A stretch of 64,000 nucleotides of DNA, taken from contig CM068372.1 in assembly GCA_034769895.1 (NCBI GenBank), positions 438,220,958-438,284,957 on the forward strand, written 5' to 3'. Source of the stretch: Magicicada septendecula. Taxonomy: Eukaryota > Arthropoda > Insecta > Hemiptera > Cicadidae. A program made the position numbers and the translations under genes. The stretch's first letter is position 1. Each line of letters starts with the position of its first letter. Positions 57,493 to 64,000 of this stretch are shown piece after piece. The notes beneath the pieces were generated by a model that made no database searches, was not told where the DNA came from, and saw only the letters and a program-made list of their open reading frames with translations.

Positions 57493-57937
57493 AAAGAAGT
57501 AGTTTCTATGGAAATAGTTCATTTAGAAAAGTGTTATAAATATAAATGTTAGAACATGGAAGTCATGTATGGTTCTCCATACCGATATTTTCTATTACGA
57601 ACGATAACTGCCGTAAATTCAAACAGAATCAAATAATTTCTTGCATGCATGCCTGATTTGTAGAGTACTCGAGGCGTATTGATTGTGGTGAAGATCGGTT
57701 AAGGGGAAGGGGTAGTTTACTGGCAACGTTTTATGTTTTAACAAGAGTGAAGCAGCACTTAATTTTGATAAAGAAAAGAAGGTCATAATAATTCACTGTT
57801 TAAGTAGATGAAATATCTATAAATAAAAAGTGTAGTTGTAGGGGTGGGGTTATTTTTTATAAATGATAATGATAGTTAAAAGGGGAGGGGATATTTTTTA
57901 TATGTTTACTCCGTTATCAGCAACAAAGAAGTAGTTT

Positions 57938-58098
57938 GTTGTTAAAATTCCTTCCCGGGCTGTTTGGCCGTGGTCCAATGTTTTCTATAAAAATAGACGT
58001 TTTGGCAGTGCCATCGACTTCCATCATCAGTGAAAATCGAGTTCGCTAATGTGGGGTGGTATACGTCAGTGACCACAGTACTGTGGCTAAGGCTGAAG
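57938..58098 (-). mobile_element. Hammerhead element family A, copy 3, 161 bp
   Basis: Left flank AAAGAAGTAGTTT (57925-57937); right flank TAAGAAGTTGTTT (58099-58111), two mismatches. The hammerhead at about 57990-58035 (minus) keeps CTGATGA, but the invariant G of GAAA has become A and stem II is weaker, so it is probably dead. Confidence 0.7.
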
Positions 58099-58194
58099 TA
58101 AGAAGTTGTTTCTATCGAAATATTTCATTTCGAAAATGATTTTAAATATAGGCCTAAAACTTAGATTCGCATGTTTTATTCTTCAGGTTGTTTA

Positions 58195-58235
58195 GGACCT
58201 GAAGATGTCAGCAATGACGAAAAGCTTAGTCGAAC
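58195..58235 (+). ncRNA. Hammerhead ribozyme-like motif (family 4), cleanest fold in the window
   Basis: Stem I GAC (58196-58198) pairs GTC (58229-58231). The core is CTGAAGA (58199-58205). Stem II GTCA/TGAC is closed by a GCAA tetraloop of the GNRA type. GAAA follows (58219-58222), stem III AAGCTT, and A at the cleavage position 58228. Every fixed core base is present. It is unrelated in sequence to family A outside the core. Confidence 0.65.
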
Positions 58236-58344
58236 AATAAAAAATTATAGCAGTTAGCAAATTCATAAAAGAAATACTAAAACTTAGAACTTAGAAGTAT
58301 TGTATAGTTCTCCATACCGATTTTTTTTACTTCTGTCTTCCTTT

Positions 58345-58875
58345 CTTTGGGGGAAAATATTAATTTGTACCTGATACGGTAGGTAATAGTGGTTTCTCCT
58401 CCTTTTCATAGTACAGTATAGTGTTCTGTAACAGCGGTAATGACAGGGATGTACCTGGAAAATAGAGAATCACGAGTAATATAATTTGTTTATGATTAGA
58501 TGCCGGCGTTGCGTACTGAAAATTACATCCAATCATCGCTCATTGCTCTTACTTTTCCATTGAAGAAACCAGGCCGCGAAAAGATGCAAGTTCCTAGGGA
58601 AAGCCGAAAGTGTGACTGACCGCACCTAATCGAGTGCGTACAATACTGATGTTTTTGTAGGTATTCAGTAGTAAGTGACACAATTAAAAAGCCGTTCAGT
58701 CGGCTTATAACTATTTTGGAGGAAAGTCTAAAAAGTCTCGGCTGAATTCTGAAATTTAGAGTCGAAAAATAATCTTCATAACACGGCGTAGACAAGGTGC
58801 TGCCTGTTCCGCCTTCAAAAATCCTCCAGCCATCTCTTCGCGGGTCTACCCACACACCCGTGTCCTATAAGTTTG
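58345..58875. other. No gene seen
   Basis: The minus frame 58523-58855 (110 codons) has one GT/AG-like pair but no recognised domain. Its upstream end reads DGTGSTLSTPCYED, reminiscent of the GDGTGxxxxP ending of LINE tails, so part may belong to the next LINE. Confidence 0.4.
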
Positions 58876-59245
58876 TACTTCCAGACTTGTTTGACCAGTC
58901 TAGAGTCTTACATTCTTTCTAAGTGCTCTTTCCACTGTTGTTTGTAATCTTGTCGTTTTTCATTCAAGTTAAAAACTTGTAACTCTCCTCTTACGGCCTC
59001 ATTTCTTGCATGGTCAAGTTTAGAACTCCTCTTCAGAATGCCATTTCCAAGGCCTGTATTTGACTGTCTTGTTTTTTGGTTGTTGTCCATAATTCACACC
59101 AATAGGGCAGTACAGGGACTGCCATAAACTTTGTAAAACTTTAATTTAGTATCTCTACGTACCTTGTTTGTAAAAATACGGTTGATTGTCTAAAAATAAA
59201 GTTCGTCTAGAACTGAACACCTATTAATTTCCAGACATATATGTC
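58780..59245 (-). pseudogene. LINE tail, degenerate
   Basis: Minus-strand order: KVRRDTKLKFYKVYGSPC-like text near 59110-59170, then ILKRSSKLDHARNEAVRGEL, QVFNLNEKRQDYKQQWKEHL, ERM, and near 58800-58870 GxWVDPRRDGWRIFEGGTGS. The last word corresponds to the GRPxxRW...EGGTG/EDGTG ending of this LINE family. Confidence 0.75.
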
Positions 59246-59248
59246 AAT

Positions 59249-59878
59249 TTATTCACTTTTTACCAGCTGTTTGAAATTTTCCTGTCACGCGTGTTTTTTA
59301 AAATGGACAAAATTAAACATCGTGTTGTTATGAATTCTCTTTTAAAAACGTTTTAGCGCCAATCGAAAATTAAAAAAAAAAACTGTAAATGTGTTAGGAG
59401 ATGCTGCGCCTTCAGAAACAACGGTAAGACCTCCAAAAAGTGCAACAAAGAATGACATTATTGAAAAAATTTCATAGGTTGTTGGAAGACAGCAGATTGA
59501 GGAGTGGATGACGTTTCTGAAATCAAAGGCATCTCATATGAGCGTGTGTATCATACTTTAACTCAAGAAGTTGGTGTGAAAAAGCGTTGTGCAAGATGAC
59601 TGCTGCATCTGGAGTTGTTGAATTTTTTGGTCGTCCAGTGCGACCACGTTTTCAATGCTCGTACGACCACGTTTAAACTCAAGTGCCTACATACAAAACG
59701 TTGGTTTTAAAGTCGCAGCATCTCCTGACACGTTTACAATTTCGTTTTGAATTTCCGTTGGTGCTAAACAATTTTTAACAAAGAATTACACCACGATGTT
59801 TGATTTTGTCCGTTTTTCAAAACACGCATGATGCGTCAATTTTAAACAGTGTCGAAACAATGAATAAATTGATAGATA
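59249..59878 (+). mobile_element. mariner-like element, internally deleted
   Basis: Imperfect terminal inverted repeats of about 90 bp (CAATTTATTCAC... on the left; GTGTTTT, GGACAAAAT, AAACATCGTG shared) bracket about 630 bp. The inner text near 59450-59600 reads KNDIIEKIS, then VVGRQQIEEWMTFLKSKASH frames. In a shifted frame it gives DVSEIKGISYERVYHTLTQE and VGVKKRCARW, the mariner transposase N-terminal pattern EIAxxxGISxExVxxILxExLxMxKxxARWVP. The catalytic DDE region is missing, and stops are present. Confidence 0.75.
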
Positions 59879-59879
59879 G

Positions 59880-60750
59880 ATTTGAAAATTAACAGGAGTT
59901 CATATAAAATATAAATCTTACAGTACACGAAAAATTTTAGTTTTACCGCTAAGCTACCAGAGTGGTCGCTTTGCAAAAATTTTTAGCTGACCCTCAGTCA
60001 GCTCCGCAAACCTTTCCCATTTCTTCCTCAGTTACCTACAAAAGAGTTCTTCATCCAGCTTTACATTTCGTATCATTACTGTTACATTAGTTTCTCAAGG
60101 TATTCATTTTACGTTACCCGAACGATTTAAAATCCTTCTTATACCTTTCATTCAGATTTTTAAAGGTTTCCGTACCGTGTATTTGTCTTATCATCTATCT
60201 TCGATTGCAATGCTTACTCGCTGTAGAAATCTTATATTTTGCACGGGTTCTTCTATTTTGTTCCTTTGGTGTAATTCAGATTCTATTGCCTTACATCTTT
60301 AAAAAAGGAAATAAGATGTTTTTAAACAAAATAATACAGACCCCGGTGAAATGTATCCTCGATAAATTGAGACCCGTTTAATCCTACGTTTGACATACGC
60401 TTTATTCTCTACTTTTTCTATGAAGTAACGTGAAGTTTGGAAATTTCGAATACAATTTTTTGACAAGGTGAAGCATATAGATGGAAGCATGCGGTCAGTA
60501 CAACCGTGAAAGTATAAAGTCAATGTACAACGCAATAAAAGTTGGTTGCGATCGTTCAACTCCAAACAGTAAAAGTCAATACACGACCCTCGAGGGACCC
60601 ATAAACCACCACACACACCGACTTCACCGCCATCATTATTAACGAGGTTTGGCTGATTCTAGATTCTTTTAACATCGACCTGTCTTAATCAAATTACTCT
60701 TTTTTCATTGACTCTTACAGTAATTTGTCTAAGTTAATCTACACGCGTTT
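59880..60750. other. No gene seen
   Basis: The minus frame 60299-60616 (105 codons) has no recognised motif. The stretch 60010-60200 could be decayed coding DNA on the minus strand but I cannot name it. Confidence 0.45.
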
Positions 60751-60871
60751 GTGCATGTATGTGCGTGTGTTCTTGTAGATGTTCCCCTATCTTGTGTATT
60801 CGCTGTGGTTTTTTTGGGTTTCCACCTACTCTACACACATTCAGAGCCGGCTTCGAAGACAGAGGAAATAT

Positions 60872-61113
60872 ACAACGACAAACAACGGCTAACATATATT
60901 GTTGCAAGGGCAATAGTAACTACAGTGGAATAAATTATTACACAGCAGAGAAATCAACAGTCACTAGTTTTATTATCACTTTCTATGTATTACAACGGCA
61001 GAACAACGGCTAACATATATTGTTGCAAGGGCAATAGTAACTACAGTGGAATAAATGATTACACAGCAGAGAAATCAACAGTCACTAGTTTTATTATCAC
61101 TTTCTATGTATTA
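60872..61113 (+). repeat. Tandem duplication of a 121-bp unit
   Basis: CGGCTAACATATATTGTTGC and the following text recur at a distance of exactly 121 bp with a couple of differences. The two copies end at TACAACGGCAGAA and TACAAGGACAGAACG. High identity means the duplication is recent. It lies just before an LTR fragment. Confidence 0.93.
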
Positions 61114-61300
61114 CAAGGACAGAACGTTCTAGAACAATGGAGACTGTCGTTCTACGTGTTCCCTGGCCAGCAGAGCAGGTGTATGTTTCTGCTAGGCCGC
61201 AACCAAGTACGCTGTAGTCTTTTCTAGAGCTTATTGACGCAAATTATGTAACATCTGCGGACTATAAATATCTGCCATAACATCTGTCTGGCTGTCTTCC
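61113..61300 (+). mobile_element. Partial LTR of the same family as 6207-6640
   Basis: GAACGTTCTAGAAC, GTCGTTCTACGTGTTCCC, GTGTATGTTTCTGC, GGCCGC and then CTGCGGACTATAAATA parallel 6230-6370 in order. The TATA box is kept (about 61260-61268), but the initiator and the 3' half are lost or too diverged to follow. Confidence 0.65.
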
Positions 61301-61559
61301 CTAGACCATGGAGGTGTTGTCTCTTGACCTCTCTAGACTGCGGGATTTTCACACGTAGCCTTTGGAGACTATTTCCAAACTGGAAGGGAGCAGTACTCAC
61401 GGTATACAGTGGCTAATGGAGACGGTAATACAGCAGTTGTTCAGCTCTCAATACAGCCGATGCAGTTGGCCTACTGGAGATTCATCCGATCTTGGAGACA
61501 ATTTTTCCCATATTTAAAGGGTATCTCTACCCTCTCATGGGCGTTGTTCTGTTACAACC

Positions 61560-61800
61560 TAGAGTGGGTTTTAGACTGCTCAATGACTTTCTTACATTCC
61601 ACCCACTCATTATGCATTCTTCCTCTCACGTTCATGCGTCTGAAATCATCTTCCACGTCATCCAACTAACTCTTTGTGGGTCTACCTCTAATTCTTCTTC
61701 CTACCGCTCTCCAATCTGCAATTCTCTTAGCCATTCTTCTGTCATCCATTCACCTTAACTGGCCCAGCCACTCAAGCCTCCTACTCTTAATATAGGTACT
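61560..61800 (-). pseudogene. LINE tail of a further family
   Basis: The minus strand reads RLEWLGQLR, stop, MDDRRMAKRIADWRAVGRRI, RGRPTKS, stop, LDDVEDDFRRMNVRGRMHNE, WVECKKVIEQ. This is the xLxWxGHxxRMDDxRxxKxI...GRRxRGRPxxxWxDDVExDLxxxxVxxWRxxxxDRxxWxxxVxxAK ending known from insect LINEs. It has two stops in 75 codons. Confidence 0.8.
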
Positions 61801-61879
61801 ATGTCGACACCCTGAGCCAGTTCATGGTTCATTCGAATCTTCCTCGCAGAATATAACCACTGACCATAAAAGGCGAAAC

Positions 61880-62015
61880 ATTTGAATGCATATTACGTGA
61901 TAAGAGAGAAAATAATGAAATCCGGAGAAAACTGAGAGTCAGGAGCGTTACAAAGTAACTGAACAAAGCCAGAACAAAGTGGCATGAATATATTTTAAGC
62001 ATGTCGGAAGAAAGG
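61880..62015 (+). pseudogene. Short LINE tail fragment
   Basis: Reads approximately NEIRRKLRVRSVTK, stop, LNKARTKWHEYILSMSEERI, matching NEDIRxxLxVxSVTExINxxRxKWxEHIxRMPEERIP. It is cut at both ends. Confidence 0.55.
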
Positions 62016-62239
62016 ATCCTTCTAATTAAAACACGAACTCAAACACACAAATACAACAACCTCGTATTTACTACGTGATACAATATGCACATTATGTGCA
62101 ACACGAATAATATGTTCCAGTCCATCGCCTCTGAATAGTATTCATTTATAATAACCGTAATAAAATGCTTATGTACATAGCATGATCACAGCATGATTGA
62201 AGTCAGGATGATTTATATTCATAAAAAAATAATGACCGT

Positions 62240-62500
62240 CGTCTGGTCTTCTTCGCCTAAAGGCGAGTTGCAAACACGAACATCAGTTCTCTGCCATTCT
62301 TCACAGCCCGTAATTCCTTCTAGGTCCCATTATTATCTGCACACCGTCCAAGTATTGATCCCATCCCTGTCTTCCACAACAGTTTTCCTGGCAATCCTGT
62401 TCGTTCATTCTCTTTATGTGTTCATTCCATCGCTGTCGATTCCGCTGAACGTATCCATGAAGGCACAATGTTTGTAATCGTTTCTTATACATTATTTTCT
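62240..62500 (-). pseudogene. Short LINE tail fragment
   Basis: The minus strand reads YVQRNRQRWNEHIKRMNEQD, then CQENCCGRQGWDQYLDGVQI and GPRRNYGL, then a KTxxxxRRRR-like end. The WNEHIKRM block matches the same tail position as the neighbouring fragment, in opposite orientation. Confidence 0.5.
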
Positions 62501-62504
62501 TAAA

Positions 62505-62810
62505 CTGTTTTTAATAAATTCCAGCACCACTGGAATTTTTTGAGGGGGGATTTTTCAAGGAATAACATTTTTCAATTTTCAAAGGAATAACATTAGTTTT
62601 TTGGTTCCAAAAATTCCTTAAATGGCTTTAGTTTAAACAATATTTCGGATAAATCCCAAGATCCACCGTTAACTGGGGTTTATTCTATACCCCCATATTG
62701 TGATCCCCCTATCCAAGAAATCAAATTTAGGGGATTTCGGAATACTTGGAGGGATTGCACCATAGCCTTAGGGGGGGTACCTCTGCCCGGAAACGACACC
62801 CTTCCATCCT
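62505..62810. other. No gene seen
   Basis: Contains runs of G and A and a repeated AAAGGAATAACATT word at about 62557 and 62580. Nothing else supported. Confidence 0.5.
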
Positions 62811-62814
62811 TCTT

Positions 62815-63260
62815 AGAAATTTCGTTTTTTGAGCCCGTAGGCGCCTTCGTTGTTACTCACATTTTGCTACCATACACCAGTAAATGCACTGCAGTCGTCT
62901 TATAGAAAGCAAGATTAATTTCTTTCTTTACTTTATTTTTCAAAGTTTTGTTAATAGTTCCGCAAATATGGGTAAGTTTAATTTTCTTCATTGCCCTTGC
63001 AACGTAATAATCACAGGTTATTTCACTGCCTAGATAACTGAAGTGGTTGATATGCTTTACTGTTCTGTAGTTAATGATAATCTTGGTTCCTACCACCGAC
63101 TCTTTATTTCATCGTTTTTGTATTATCCGTCGATACTGTTGTTTTCTATCCATTCTGTACATCTGGCTAAGCTTGAAAATTTCCGCTGATGTTTGTTTTC
63201 CGTTTCTGATGTTAAGATGAGGTCATCCGCATACTCGGGTACACTGAGAGACGTGTTTAG
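62815..63260 (-). pseudogene. LINE RT end and tail, with YADD box
   Basis: Minus-strand order from 63245: LSVPEYADDLILTSETENKH (RT motif C, YADD), SSLARCTEWIENNSIDG, a gap, then MVGTKIIINYRTVKHINHFS, YLGSEITCDYYVARAMKKIK, ICGTINKTLKNKVKKEINLA, FYKTTAVHLLVYGSKM. The YLGSEIT/ICGTI/FYKT blocks are standard. Frames shift at least once between the YADD and YLGS parts. Confidence 0.78.
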
Positions 63261-63445
63261 ACCTATATCTACCCTTACCTAAAAACTTGTTTCAACTTAC
63301 AAATTGTATCGTCAGTGTAAGTAGGAATGGTTATAAACAGCACTGTTCCAGCACTCCTCTGTTGGCTTTAATAAAGTTAGTTGTTTACCGTTAATCTTTA
63401 AGGTTATTAAGTTATTATTACTAAGTTACCTCTAGAATTTAGTAT

Positions 63446-63935
63446 TGTTACAGCAAGTAAGTAACGCTCTCGAATAGTCGGGAGTGTCGTGCTACACGTT
63501 TCTCGCCTAGCCGAACGGTTCGGCGTCTCGGTCAAGGCCGGACACTCACGTAGGCTCCAGACTGTTCGACCTCTTCTAACTACGCAACGTATGTTGGCGT
63601 GCCGCCAGCAAGATGGAAAATTATTCTGGAACCTCTGCGGGATCTATATAAGCAACAGCGGCCGGCTTAGTCAGTCAGTTACACCTGGCGATATTGTATC
63701 AAGTGATTGTTGCGGATTAGTGTAAAGTGATTATTGTGTTAATTAGTGCGGTATTTTAATAAGGTGACATTATTGTTGTGTGTGTACAAATTTAACTTGA
63801 ATTATTGTATGGGAGTACCTTGTTGATTTCAAATTGTTATTTGTAACTCACTAAAACTGGTAATTACTGACTTTATTGGTGTCTGTGTATTTGTTTCCAC
63901 TGTACAATATGACGATCCGTGAGACCGTCGCAACA
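63446..63935 (+). mobile_element. Solo LTR, 490 bp, with exact 4-bp target duplication
   Basis: It starts TGTTACAGC and ends CGCAACA. GTAT precedes it at 63442-63445 and follows it at 63936-63939. A 4- or 5-bp duplication and TG...CA ends are typical of LTR retrotransposons. With one LTR and no internal region, it is the product of LTR-LTR recombination. It is the cleanest of four family members in the window (others: 6207, 35250-39253, 61113). Confidence 0.9.
63645..63680 (+). promoter_or_regulatory. LTR core promoter: TATA box and initiator
   Basis: TATATAA at 63645-63651 is followed by TCAGTCAGTT at 63671-63680, so the initiator TCAGT lies 26-30 bp downstream. The layout equals that in the LTR at 6207-6640. 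Confidence 0.6.
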
Positions 63936-64000
63936 GTATATTGATAGAATACTGTCGATAGATAAATAACATATCGATAGTTACTGTTCTCATATTCAGT

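Larger units (their letters stand above)
52985..58340 (+). repeat. Complex tandem repeat domain (three modules)
   Basis: Three modules recur in order. Module 1 begins ACTTCCATGTT...GGAAATGGAAGTATGG, includes a (GT)n tract, then CGATAACTG...AATCAAATAAT, TTGATTTTGGTGAAGATCGG and ACCTGCAAC...TTTTATG. Module 2 begins AAAGTACTTAATTTTGATAA and holds two GGGG-rich AATTTTCTATAA segments. Module 3 begins near TTAGAACATGGAAGTCATGT and ends TTCTCCATACC. Between modules 2 and 3 the last three units carry the hammerhead element; the older unit at about 53400-54150 does not. No protein is encoded. Confidence 0.8.

Overview
This window looks like gene-poor intergenic or intronic DNA from an arthropod, most likely an insect with a large repeat-rich genome (a cockroach, termite, stick insect or orthopteran is my guess). 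The DNA is AT-rich, it holds no ORF that I can assign to a host gene, and it is packed with broken non-LTR retrotransposons, cut-and-paste transposon relics, solo LTRs and long microsatellites. The lineage call is inference; nothing here fixes the species.

Layout. 1-8.5 kb: a perfect 80-bp inverted repeat carrying a hammerhead-ribozyme motif, two LINE pieces lying 5' end to 5' end, one LTR with a TATA/initiator promoter, and a fold-back element. 8.5-11.6 kb: a mosaic of four LINE pieces from two families, with long GAA/GAG/GAC tracts. 12.4-15.5 kb: a short hammerhead element, then a TTAA-flanked piggyBac-like element with an internally deleted LINE inside it. 16-25 kb: LINE debris, a T-rich ORF-free desert, and a 440-bp hammerhead-bearing inverted repeat. 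26-29.7 kb: a pogo/Tigger-like relic containing a 90-bp palindrome, a LINE tail, and a second, uninterrupted piggyBac-like copy. 30-35 kb: a LINE relic, then almost nothing. 35.2-39.3 kb: a layered nest in which an LTR is split by a hAT element, the hAT is split by the best-preserved LINE of the window (endonuclease plus reverse transcriptase), and a second LINE sits in the other half of the LTR. 39.8-49.8 kb: LINE tails, a Jockey-like relic in two parts, hammerhead inverted repeats, and a 786-bp hAT-type MITE. 52.6 kb: one possible orphan exon. 53-58.3 kb: a complex tandem repeat domain, three units of which carry the same 161-171 bp hammerhead element. 58.9-64 kb: LINE relics, a mariner deletion derivative, a 121-bp tandem duplication and a solo LTR with an exact 4-bp target duplication.

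The most interesting signal is a set of about a dozen hammerhead-ribozyme-like motifs in at least four unrelated sequence families. Nearly all keep CTGANGA, a stem II, then GAAA, and they vary mainly at the one core position where hammerheads tolerate any base. In four families the bases after GAA(A) form a different self-complementary word (ACGT, ACGCGT, ACATGT, AAGCTT), as expected if two copies act as a dimer. One family is resolved as a discrete 161-171 bp element with a 13-bp target duplication, and inverted-pair copies are common. Hammerheads of this style are known from Penelope-like elements and retrozymes, but no Penelope protein was found here.

No rRNA, tRNA, CRISPR array or prokaryotic feature was seen. 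The many Lys-, Arg-, Ser-, His- or Cys/Val-rich ORFs are translations of microsatellites.
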